Source of the DNA: Aliidiomarina minuta
GTDB lineage: Bacteria; Pseudomonadota; Gammaproteobacteria; Enterobacterales; Alteromonadaceae
Length of the DNA: 64,000 nucleotides
Assembly (NCBI RefSeq): GCF_003987145.1
Contig: NZ_PIPL01000001.1
Span: 806,001 to 870,000, forward strand
Direction: 5' to 3'
How positions within the stretch are numbered: position 1 is the first letter of the stretch; the number at the start of each line of letters is the position of its first letter. Under the pieces are notes generated by a model that was not told the DNA's origin, did no database searches, and saw only the letters and a program-made list of their open reading frames with translations. Shown here one piece after another: positions 42,527 through 50,457 of this stretch. A program made the translations under genes and the position numbers.

Positions 42527-43755
42527 GCGCCCTCTCCTTTCATATAGTGTCTAAGCTCTGTACGGGCCACCATGGCACGATGCACTTCATCCGGACCATC
42601 CGCCAGGCGTAATGCTCTGGCCAGGGTAAACAGAGCTGTCAACGGCACATCCTGTGACAAACCGGCACCACCATGCAGTTGGATCGCATCATCGACCACC
42701 CGCTGCAGCACATTCGGCACGACCACTTTGATGCCGGAGATTTCACTCATCGCGTGTTTCACTCCCAGGCGATCAATTTTATCAGCGGCGTACAGAGTAT
42801 ATAAACGCGCTTGATCAATAGCCATCCGGTGCTCTGCAATACGCTCCTGGTTTCCGCCCAGCTTAATCAGCGGCTGTCCAAAAGCCTGCCGTTGCATGCC
42901 CCGACGAATCATCAGCTCAAGCGCTTTCTCTGCGGCCCCCAACGCCCGCATGCAATGGTGTACCCGGCCAGGGCCTAAACGTCCCTGGGCAATGGCAAAA
43001 CCAGCGCCCAGCTCGCCAATCAGGTTAGCTTTAGGCACACGCACCTGATTAAAACTCACTTCGCCATGTCCGTAAGGCGCATCATAGCTACCAAATGCAG
43101 GCAACATGCGCTCTATTTCAACGCCTGGAGCATCCAGAGGCACTATGACCATACTGTGCTGGGCATGTTTTTTAGCCTCTGGCAAAGACACGCCCATCAC
43201 TATTGCAAACTTAGCATCAGGATGACCGACACCTGTCGACCACCATTTACGTCCCTGCACTACAATCTCGTCGCCTTCTTCTTTAATAGTCGCCTGCATA
43301 TTGGTCGCGTCCGAGGAAGCCACATCAGGTTCAGTCATGCAAAATACCGAGCGAATGTCGCCTGCCAGTAAAGGTACCAGCCAGTTCTGCTTCTGCTGAT
43401 CAGAACCAAAGTGGTAAAGCACCTCCATGTTGCCAGTATCCGGCGCATTGCAATTAAAAATTTCCGGCGCTATCAGGCTGCGCCCCATAATTTCAGCCAG
43501 GGGAGCGTATTCAACCGTAGTCAGTCCCGCTCCCAGCTCCGCATCTGGCAGAAATAAATTCCACAGCCCCTGCTCACGCGCTTTGATTTTGAGTTCGTTA
43601 ATCACCGGCTGAACTTCCCAGCGTCGCCAGTCAGCGTGTTCATGTTGTTGGTTTCGATGATGGTAACCATGTTCAGCGGGCGCTACATGCTCAGCCATAA
43701 AAGCTGTTAGCTGTTCCATGTAGGCGCGGGTTTTATCATTATGTTCAAAGTGCAT
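42523..43755 (-). CDS. Acyl-CoA dehydrogenase, ACAD10/11-like
   Basis: 410 residues. An FAD-dependent acyl-CoA dehydrogenase fold: CMTEPDVASSDATNMQ in the middle domain, KWWSTG, then RQAFGQPLIKLGGNQ and the C-terminal QLHGGAGLSQDVPLT. The catalytic base region differs from short-chain enzymes and resembles ACAD10/11. It heads an operon with a kinase, a phosphatase and an SDR, and is divergent from a LysR regulator 81 nt away. It may remove phosphate from phosphorylated hydroxyacyl-CoA rather than oxidise acyl-CoA. Confidence 0.9.
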   Translation of the reverse strand: MHFEHNDKTRAYMEQLTAFMAEHVAPAEHGYHHRNQQHEHADWRRWEVQPVINELKIKAREQGLWNLFLPDAELGAGLTTVEYAPLAEIMGRSLIAPEIFNCNAPDTGNMEVLYHFGSDQQKQNWLVPLLAGDIRSVFCMTEPDVASSDATNMQATIKEEGDEIVVQGRKWWSTGVGHPDAKFAIVMGVSLPEAKKHAQHSMVIVPLDAPGVEIERMLPAFGSYDAPYGHGEVSFNQVRVPKANLIGELGAGFAIAQGRLGPGRVHHCMRALGAAEKALELMIRRGMQRQAFGQPLIKLGGNQERIAEHRMAIDQARLYTLYAADKIDRLGVKHAMSEISGIKVVVPNVLQRVVDDAIQLHGGAGLSQDVPLTALFTLARALRLADGPDEVHRAMVARTELRHYMKGEGA

Positions 43756-43836
43756 AGTCTTCTGCCGTTATTAAACCTGTACTCAGACTAGCCTCTTGCG
43801 CATAATGAATGAAGTGAATTTCATTTAAGGTTCAAC

Positions 43837-44796
43837 ATGAATACCAGTCATCTTAACTTCAATCAGCTTGATCTGAATCTGTTGCGAATATTTGAAGCCA
43901 TTTATCAGTACCGCCAACTCAGCAAAGCCGCAGATAAACTGGCGCTCACCCCTTCCGCGGTAAGCCATGCATTGCGCCGCTTACGTACTTTTTTCGACGA
44001 CCCATTATTCACCCGTCATGGCCGGGTACTGGTACCCACCGCTACTTGTGAAAGCCTGGCGCCGGACTTGCTCGCCAGTATAAGTTCGTTACGCAACCTG
44101 CTCTCCGGAGCCCACACTTTCGAGCCAGGTCAAAGTCAGCAAAGCTTTCGTATCAGTATGCCTGAAGCGCTGGAAAACAACCTGCTGCCGGCCATCGCCG
44201 AAGCGAGCTTTCGCTCAGCCCCGCACATAAAACTGGAAAGCGTTGCTATAGATCGCACACGTTTAGCCGACAGACTCAGCAACCGCGAATTGGACCTGGC
44301 CATCGATGTAGCGCTTCCCTTATCAGAGCCGGTTTGCCATCAACCGATATTTAGTGACTCTTTTTGTGTACTCGGCCATAACTTGCCTGACACATTAGAT
44401 GCCGATTTTTATCTGAAATCCCGGCATGTTGCTGTATCAACACGCGCAAAAGGCCTGGTGGTAGAAGACATTGGTCTGCTTAAGCAAGGTATGCAGCGTG
44501 ACGTTCGTGTTCGCTGCCAGAACTATCACAGTGCTGCAGCTCTGGCACAGAAAAACCACTTTTTATTAACGGCTCCAACGCGACTGGCCAGTATTTTAGA
44601 GCAAAACTTCGACCTTCAGGTACGCCCAATGCCAGTAAAAATAAGCGCCATCCAGCTTCATCTGTATTGGCATCAGCAACTGGAAAAAGATCCAGCCACT
44701 TGTTGGCTGCGTGAAATTGTTACAAATTTGTATAAAGATGCTTTGCAAAATCGCGAAATCAGGGTTAAAAATAACGAATCCGATTATTCAAAATAG
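43837..44796 (+). CDS. LysR family transcriptional regulator
   Basis: 319 residues. The N-terminal winged helix (LDLNLLRIFEAIYQYRQLSKAA, LTPSAVSHALRRLRTFFDDPLF) is clear, and the effector domain follows from about residue 95. It is divergent from the acyl-CoA dehydrogenase operon, the usual place for a LysR activator of its neighbour, and a gene for an exported TPR-like protein starts 17 nt downstream. The ligand cannot be read from sequence. Confidence 0.92.
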   Translation: MNTSHLNFNQLDLNLLRIFEAIYQYRQLSKAADKLALTPSAVSHALRRLRTFFDDPLFTRHGRVLVPTATCESLAPDLLASISSLRNLLSGAHTFEPGQSQQSFRISMPEALENNLLPAIAEASFRSAPHIKLESVAIDRTRLADRLSNRELDLAIDVALPLSEPVCHQPIFSDSFCVLGHNLPDTLDADFYLKSRHVAVSTRAKGLVVEDIGLLKQGMQRDVRVRCQNYHSAAALAQKNHFLLTAPTRLASILEQNFDLQVRPMPVKISAIQLHLYWHQQLEKDPATCWLREIVTNLYKDALQNREIRVKNNESDYSK

Positions 44797-44812
44797 CCAG
44801 CCAAGGAAAGAT

Positions 44813-45742
44813 ATGACAATGCTACCCCGAATCTATGCAGCCTCGCTGTTCTTGCTCGCCCTCGCTGCGAGCGCCGTCTCGGCACAGGACTTTTTCCTGC
44901 CGGATGACGATGCTTTTACTGAGGTCATAGCGGCGCTGAAAGCGGACGACAATGACCGGGCGCAACAGGAACTGGACAAACTATCCAATAGCCATGCTAC
45001 CTCAGGTGACTACCATTATATTCAGGGCACGCTCACTATGGCTGAGCTGCAGGAAGCGGGTCGCCTGCGTATGCCATTTATCGCCCGGCGCATGCGTGGT
45101 CACTTTGAAGAGGCGGTAAAATATGACCCGGAACATGAACTCGCCCATTTTGCTTTATTCCAATGGCATCAGTTTGCCCCCGGAATTATTGGTGGTGACA
45201 AAGAGGTGATGCAGGCGCATAAAGCCCGCCTTGATGAGCTGGACAGCTTCCTGCGTTTCCCAGCCCGGATTAGCATGACGGAAGACCTGGAAGCAGAAGA
45301 AGCTATTTATCAGGAATGGTTTGCTACAGAGCCTGAAAACCTGGATATTCGTTTCAATTACATAGCGTTGCGTATAAGCCAGCAACATTTTGAGCTGGCT
45401 TTAAGTGAACTGCAACATACCCGGACTTTGCTAACCGACTCAGAAGCGCACCAGGAGTTACGTAATGCATTAGATTATCAATGGGCCCGACTCGCTGCAG
45501 AATCACAAACCGAGCTCGACAATGGCTACTTTCTGCTAACTCAGCTTATTGCCGAACAACGAACGCCAGAAGGTATTGATCAAGACTGGGTTCAGTTTCG
45601 CCTCGCGCAGATTTACACTCACAAAGAAGAGTATGAACAGGCCCGTGAATTATTAGAACAGCTTGATGGCACCTCTGACAAACGATTAGAAACAGCCTTG
45701 AAGACATTTAACGAAGAGCATCTCAAAAATTGCTGTAGTTAG
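44813..45742 (+). CDS. Exported TPR-like protein
   Basis: 309 residues. A signal peptide (MTMLPRIYAASLFLLALAASAVSA) is followed by helical repeats resembling tetratricopeptides (ALKADDNDRAQQELDKL, HFEEAVKYDPEHELAHFALF, QEWFATEPENLDIRFNYIA). Probably periplasmic. The start is set by AAGGA six bases upstream; a longer frame would run into lysR. No specific function is recognised. It may share the lysR transcript. Confidence 0.82.
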   Translation: MTMLPRIYAASLFLLALAASAVSAQDFFLPDDDAFTEVIAALKADDNDRAQQELDKLSNSHATSGDYHYIQGTLTMAELQEAGRLRMPFIARRMRGHFEEAVKYDPEHELAHFALFQWHQFAPGIIGGDKEVMQAHKARLDELDSFLRFPARISMTEDLEAEEAIYQEWFATEPENLDIRFNYIALRISQQHFELALSELQHTRTLLTDSEAHQELRNALDYQWARLAAESQTELDNGYFLLTQLIAEQRTPEGIDQDWVQFRLAQIYTHKEEYEQARELLEQLDGTSDKRLETALKTFNEEHLKNCCS

Positions 45743-45755
45743 CTTTAGTGTCAGG

Positions 45756-45780
45756 TATCCGCCGCCTGATGCGGCGGATA
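45756..45780. other. Perfect 10-bp hairpin between convergent genes
   Basis: TATCCGCCGC (45756-45765), loop CTGAT and GCGGCGGATA (45771-45780) form a very stable stem. No T-tract follows on either strand, so it is not a standard terminator; it may block readthrough or protect 3' ends. Confidence 0.6.
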
Positions 45781-45790
45781 ATCATCCAGT

Positions 45791-46546
45791 TTAAAAACGT
45801 ATATTCAGACCCGTTGCATATTCCCAGTGGGAATAGGACTGTCCATCCAACGGATTGCTTTCATTATTAAAGCTGATATCCAGGGTTAGCGAAAATAAAC
45901 GAGTCACCCGGCTGGTAAGCCCCATATTAACAATACTGCGCACATCGCTCATGTTATCAACCCGCGGCTGAACGTAGAAACCCACTGCCCATTCAGAGTT
46001 TTCTGACAACGGGTAAACCGAGTCCAGATAGAAGTTAAAACGCCAGTCATTCGCCTGCTTGCGCCCTTCAATCAAGGGTGTCACAGAGCGTCGTTCATAC
46101 ATAATGCCCATGCCTGCATGCCCATTAAAAGGTGTCTGCTGAAGCCGGTAACGTGCATTGGTACCCAGTAACTCACGACGATAACTGTTATTCAAAGGTT
46201 CTTTCTGGTATTGAGCAAAAAGCTCCCAGCCCCAGTTTTCGGTTAGCTGGCGCGTGCGACGCACATGTGCGAAATACTCTTCAGAATAAGTAAAGCCCTC
46301 AGCCCGGTCGACAGCACTACTCAGCAAAAGCAAATAACGCCGATTCAAATCATCGGATATCCACTGAGAGGCGCCGTTTAAGGCGAATTTATCTTCATCA
46401 ATATTGCCGCGCTGGCCGCTAAGATTCAACGTGGTGCTCATTTGCCATCCCGCCTCACTTTCATCCATGCGCAATTCTTCAATATTTATAATGGCCAGTG
46501 CTGGCGAAGAAAATAAACAGACCCATAGTATCGCCCAAAACCTCAT
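45791..46546 (-). CDS. Putative outer-membrane beta-barrel, DUF481-like
   Basis: 251 residues. A signal peptide (MRFWAILWVCLFSSPALA) precedes alternating hydrophobic/polar strands rich in aromatic residues, ending in Phe (YATGLNIRF), the classic last residue of outer-membrane barrels. The pattern resembles DUF481/YdiY-type proteins. ATG at 46546 follows AGGGGG; a longer frame would run through the sucD terminator. Substrate and role are unknown. Confidence 0.8.
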   Translation of the reverse strand: MRFWAILWVCLFSSPALAIINIEELRMDESEAGWQMSTTLNLSGQRGNIDEDKFALNGASQWISDDLNRRYLLLLSSAVDRAEGFTYSEEYFAHVRRTRQLTENWGWELFAQYQKEPLNNSYRRELLGTNARYRLQQTPFNGHAGMGIMYERRSVTPLIEGRKQANDWRFNFYLDSVYPLSENSEWAVGFYVQPRVDNMSDVRSIVNMGLTSRVTRLFSLTLDISFNNESNPLDGQSYSHWEYATGLNIRF

Positions 46547-46567
46547 ATTACCCCCTGTTGTGTTGCT

Positions 46568-46598
46568 AAAAAAAAGGCGCCTTCCGGCGCCCTTTTTG
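46568..46598 (-). terminator. Terminator of sucCD
   Basis: Read on the minus strand, GGCGCC - GGAA - GGCGCC is followed by eight Ts. It closes the sucCD unit before the DUF481-like gene. Confidence 0.9.
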
Positions 46599-46617
46599 TT
46601 CATTGCTAAAAGCCAGC

Positions 46618-47490
46618 TTACCAGCCAGTTTTTTCGCGCAATGCTTTTCCGATTTCAGCCAGGCTACGAACGGTTTTAACACCGGCCGCTTCAAGGGCTG
46701 CAAACTTCTCATCTGCAGTACCTTTGCCGCCTGCAATGATGGCACCAGCATGGCCCATACGCTTACCAGGAGGCGCTGTAACACCAGCAATATAAGAAAC
46801 AACCGGCTTAGTGACATGTTCTTTAATGTACTCTGCCGCTTCTTCTTCTGCAGTACCGCCGATCTCACCGATCATGACAATAGCTTCGGTTTTAGGATCT
46901 TTTTCGAACATCTCAAGGATGTCGATAAAGTTAGAACCTGGAATAGGATCGCCACCGATACCCACACAAGTAGACTGACCGAAACCTTCATCAGTCGTCT
47001 GCTTAACCGCTTCATACGTCAAAGTACCTGAACGCGATACGATGCCTACTTTACCGGCTTTGTGGATATGACCCGGCATGATACCAATCTTGCACTCGTC
47101 CGGAGTGATAACACCCGGGCAGTTTGGACCAATCATGCGAACACCTTTAATATCCAGGTACTCTTTCACGTAAAGCATGTCGATAGTCGGAATGCCTTCA
47201 GTGATACATACGATCAGCTCGATACCTGCATCAGCAGCTTCAATGATAGAGTCTTTACAGAAAGGCGCCGGTACATAGATAACAGATGCCGTTGCACCAG
47301 TTTCGTTGACCGCTTCTTTCACAGTGTTAAACACTGGCAAACCTAAGTGAGTCTGACCGCCTTTACCCGGAGTCACACCACCTACCATTTGCGTACCATA
47401 AGCAATGGCTTGCTCAGAATGGAAAGTACCCTGACCGCCAGTGAAACCCTGGCAGATCACTTTAGTGTCTTTATTGATTAAAATGCTCAT
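46618..47490 (-). CDS. sucD: Succinyl-CoA synthetase subunit alpha
   Basis: 290 residues (289 in E. coli). The CoA-binding Rossmann domain has GFTGGQGTFHSEQAIAYGT, and the phosphohistidine loop is GHAGAIIAGGKGTADEK with the active His. With SucC it makes ATP or GTP from succinyl-CoA. It overlaps sucC by ATGA, so the subunits are made in equal amounts. Confidence 0.97.
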   Translation of the reverse strand: MSILINKDTKVICQGFTGGQGTFHSEQAIAYGTQMVGGVTPGKGGQTHLGLPVFNTVKEAVNETGATASVIYVPAPFCKDSIIEAADAGIELIVCITEGIPTIDMLYVKEYLDIKGVRMIGPNCPGVITPDECKIGIMPGHIHKAGKVGIVSRSGTLTYEAVKQTTDEGFGQSTCVGIGGDPIPGSNFIDILEMFEKDPKTEAIVMIGEIGGTAEEEAAEYIKEHVTKPVVSYIAGVTAPPGKRMGHAGAIIAGGKGTADEKFAALEAAGVKTVRSLAEIGKALREKTGW

Positions 47491-48656
47491 GCCTTGCCTC
47501 CTGCAGCTTCAACTACTTTGTGTGCTGCGTCTGTCAGGCTGGTTGCAGCAATAATGTTCAGGCCGCTTTCTTTCAGCTTTTCAGTACCCAGTTCTGCGTT
47601 GTTACCTTCAAGGCGAACAACCACAGGTACTTTAACGCCAACTTCTTCAACAGCACCGATAATGCCTTCAGCGATCATGTCACAACGTACGATGCCGCCA
47701 AAGATATTAACGAATACAGCTTTCACGCTGTCGTCAGAAAGGATGATTTTGAATGCTTCAGAAACGCGCTCTTTGGTAGCTCCGCCACCAACATCCAGAA
47801 AGTTAGCTGGCTCACCGCCGCTCAGCTTCACGATGTCCATAGTACCCATCGCCAGGCCTGCGCCGTTAACCATGCAACCAATGTTGCCGTCCAGTGCTAC
47901 GTAGTTCAGCTCAAAGCTGGCTGCATGCGCTTCACGGGAGTCTTCCTGTGAAGGATCATGGAACTCTTTGATTTTAGGCTGGCGATAGATAGCGTTGCTA
48001 TCGATGTTGATTTTACCGTCCAGGCAATGCAAATCGCCTTTATCAGTGATAACCAACGGGTTAATTTCTAACAGTGCAAAATCGTACTGTTCGAACATCT
48101 TCGCCAGACCCATGAAGATTTTAGTGAACTGCTTAACCTGATCTGGGTTCAGACCCAGTTCGAAGCCCAGTTGACGTCCCTGGTAAGGCAACGCACCAAC
48201 TGTAGGGTCGATAGTAGCTTTAAGAATCTTTTCAGGAGTTTCTTCTGCTATTTTTTCAATATCCACACCGCCTTCAGTCGACGCCATGAAAACAATTTTA
48301 CGTGATGCACGGTCAATAACGGCGCCTAAGTAAAGCTCTTTATCAATTTCAGTACAATCTTCTACTGAAATTTTGTTTACTGGCTGACCATTCTCATCAG
48401 TCTGAAAAGTAACTAAGTTTTTACCCAGCCACTTGTCGGCAAAGTCACGAACTTCGTCCAAGCTTGAAACCAGTTTCACACCGCCCGCTTTACCGCGGCC
48501 ACCAGCGTGAACCTGACATTTAACTACCCACTTATCGCCGCCAATTTTTTTGGCCGCTTCAACAGCTTCTTCCGCTGAGTCACAGGCTATACCATCTGAT
48601 ACTGGTAAACCAAACTCACGGAACAGCTGCTTGGCTTGATACTCATGCAAATTCAT
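47487..48656 (-). CDS. sucC: Succinyl-CoA synthetase subunit beta
   Basis: 389 residues (388 in E. coli). The ATP-grasp N-half starts MNLHEYQAKQLFREFGLPVS and includes VVKCQVHAGGRGKAGGVKL. The C-half has GCMVNGAGLAMGTMDIVKL and FVNIFGGIVRCDMIAEGI. It is separated from sucB by 129 nt that hold a terminator, so sucCD may rely on readthrough or its own promoter. Confidence 0.97.
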   Translation of the reverse strand: MNLHEYQAKQLFREFGLPVSDGIACDSAEEAVEAAKKIGGDKWVVKCQVHAGGRGKAGGVKLVSSLDEVRDFADKWLGKNLVTFQTDENGQPVNKISVEDCTEIDKELYLGAVIDRASRKIVFMASTEGGVDIEKIAEETPEKILKATIDPTVGALPYQGRQLGFELGLNPDQVKQFTKIFMGLAKMFEQYDFALLEINPLVITDKGDLHCLDGKINIDSNAIYRQPKIKEFHDPSQEDSREAHAASFELNYVALDGNIGCMVNGAGLAMGTMDIVKLSGGEPANFLDVGGGATKERVSEAFKIILSDDSVKAVFVNIFGGIVRCDMIAEGIIGAVEEVGVKVPVVVRLEGNNAELGTEKLKESGLNIIAATSLTDAAHKVVEAAGGKA

Positions 48657-48742
48657 GATGCTTTTTCCATCTGTTCATTCAAAATGAAAGCAGCCTAAGC
48701 TGCTTACCCGAATTTCGCGCCGGATTATAAGTCTTCAGGCGC

Positions 48743-48779
48743 AAAAAATACAGCCGCAGAAACTCTGCGGCTGCTTTTT
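48743..48779. terminator. Terminator between sucB and sucC
   Basis: CAGCCGCAGA (48751-48760), loop AAC and TCTGCGGCTG (48764-48773) are flanked by an A-run and a T-run. On the minus strand it ends in TATTTTTT, so it should stop or reduce transcription coming out of sucAB. Confidence 0.85.
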
Positions 48780-48785
48780 CCCCGA

Positions 48786-50444
48786 TTACACGTCCAGTAA
48801 CAGACGCTGCGGGTCTTCCAGCAAGTTCTTCACGGTAACCAGGAATCCTACCGATTCCTTACCGTCAATGATGCGGTGGTCGTAAGATAACGCCAGATAC
48901 ATCATAGGCAGAATTTCAACCTTGCCGTCTACCGCCATTGGGCGATCCTGGATTTTGTGCATGCCAAGGATAGCGCTTTGTGGTGGATTCAGAATTGGTG
49001 TGGACAGTAACGAACCGAACACACCGCCGTTAGTAATAGTAATGTTACCACCCTGCATTTCGTCCATGGTCAACTTACCGTCACGGCCTTTAATAGCTAA
49101 CTCTTTGATGCCTTTTTCAATATCAGCAAGGCTGAGCTTGTCACAGTCCCGTAGTACCGGAGTTACCAGGCCACGAGGTGTAGACACCGCAATGCTCACA
49201 TCAAAATAGTTATGATAAACAACATCATCGCCATCCAGTGACGCATTGACTTCAGGGAAACGTTTCAGTGCTTCTACTATAGCCTTTACATAAAACGACA
49301 TAAAGCCTAAACGGGTTTCATGACGCTCTTCAAAGTCCTGCTGATATTTCTTACGCAGGTCCATGATAGGTTTCATGTTGATCTCATTAAAGGTGGTCAG
49401 CATGGCCGTATCGTTTTTCGCCTGCAACAGACGTTCAGCAATACGCTTACGCAGACGCGTCATAGGCACACGCTTCTGAGTACGATCGCCGCCACCTACT
49501 GGTGCCTGCTCTTTTTTACTGCTGCCATCGGACTTCGCAGAAGACTTCGACTTGCTGCCAGAAGACTTCGCTTCTTTGACATGCTTCTCCACGTCTTCTT
49601 TGGTAATTCGACCGCCTTTGCCCGTGCCTTTTACGTCGCTGGCTTCAAGATCTTTTTCTTTCAGCAGACGACGCACAGAAGGACTAATGGCATCACTGCT
49701 ATCTTTGTCATCCGACTTGCTTTCTTTCTTACTACTGGTTTCAGCTTTAGCAGAAGATTTAGAAGCCTTTTTAGCGCCACCTTTGGTGATTTTCCCAATC
49801 ACATCCTGGCCGCCAACTGTGTCGCCTTCGTCATGAATAATTTCACTCAGCACACCGTCAGCTTCAGCAACCACTTCCAACACCACTTTATCAGTTTCAA
49901 TATCAACCAGATTTTGATCTCGTGATACGTTGTCACCCGCTTTTACATGCCAGGTCGATATAGTAGCGTCAGATACTGATTCCGGCAGCTCAGGTACTTT
50001 TACATCAATACTTTCGCCGCTGGCTTCTTTACTGTCGCCATCATCCTCTGACTCTTCATCTGACTCTTCATCTGAATCTTCATCAGCGTCTTCATCACTG
50101 TCATCTGAATCATCAGCTTCATCTGAATCGTCTTCATCAGCTTCGCTATCAGCATCATCCTGGTCGGCATCGTCGTCGCTTTCGTCATCAGCGTCGTCGC
50201 CACCTTCACCTTCTTCAATGGTGCCAATCACAGCCTGACTCTCTACCGTATCGCCTTCTTCGGCAGTAATCTCTGCGATTACACCATCAGCTTCAGCTAC
50301 GACTTCAAGCACCACTTTATCGGTTTCGATATCAACCAGATTCTGGTCGCGCGATACTTTGTCGCCTTTTTTTACATGCCAGGTTGCAATACTGCCGTCA
50401 GCAACGGATTCAGGTAATTCGGGTACTTTTATTTCAATCGCCAT
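48786..50444 (-). CDS. sucB: 2-oxoglutarate dehydrogenase E2 (dihydrolipoyl succinyltransferase), two lipoyl domains
   Basis: 552 residues against 405 in E. coli. Two near-identical lipoyl domains (about 1-77 and 146-220) carry Lys43 and Lys186 in ETDKVVLEV. Between them, residues 78-140 are almost only Asp, Glu, Ser, Ala and Gly (DDADDESDDDADQDDADSEA and on). A Lys/Ser linker follows, then the E1/E3-binding domain (SPSVRRLLKEKDLEASDVKG, about 252-292) and the catalytic domain ending in LSYDHRIIDG with active His and Asp. It begins 13 nt after sucA. Confidence 0.97.
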   Translation of the reverse strand: MAIEIKVPELPESVADGSIATWHVKKGDKVSRDQNLVDIETDKVVLEVVAEADGVIAEITAEEGDTVESQAVIGTIEEGEGGDDADDESDDDADQDDADSEADEDDSDEADDSDDSDEDADEDSDEESDEESEDDGDSKEASGESIDVKVPELPESVSDATISTWHVKAGDNVSRDQNLVDIETDKVVLEVVAEADGVLSEIIHDEGDTVGGQDVIGKITKGGAKKASKSSAKAETSSKKESKSDDKDSSDAISPSVRRLLKEKDLEASDVKGTGKGGRITKEDVEKHVKEAKSSGSKSKSSAKSDGSSKKEQAPVGGGDRTQKRVPMTRLRKRIAERLLQAKNDTAMLTTFNEINMKPIMDLRKKYQQDFEERHETRLGFMSFYVKAIVEALKRFPEVNASLDGDDVVYHNYFDVSIAVSTPRGLVTPVLRDCDKLSLADIEKGIKELAIKGRDGKLTMDEMQGGNITITNGGVFGSLLSTPILNPPQSAILGMHKIQDRPMAVDGKVEILPMMYLALSYDHRIIDGKESVGFLVTVKNLLEDPQRLLLDV

Positions 50445-50457
50445 CGTTAAAGTTCAC

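Noticed and set aside
46981..47100. Second DnaA box-like TGTGGATAT in sucD
   Set aside because: It has one mismatch and lies within a conserved coding region with no other sites around it.
49930..50238. Ser-rich frame on the plus strand opposite sucB
   Set aside because: It is the antisense image of the Asp/Glu linker codons in sucB. The low complexity keeps the frame open by chance.
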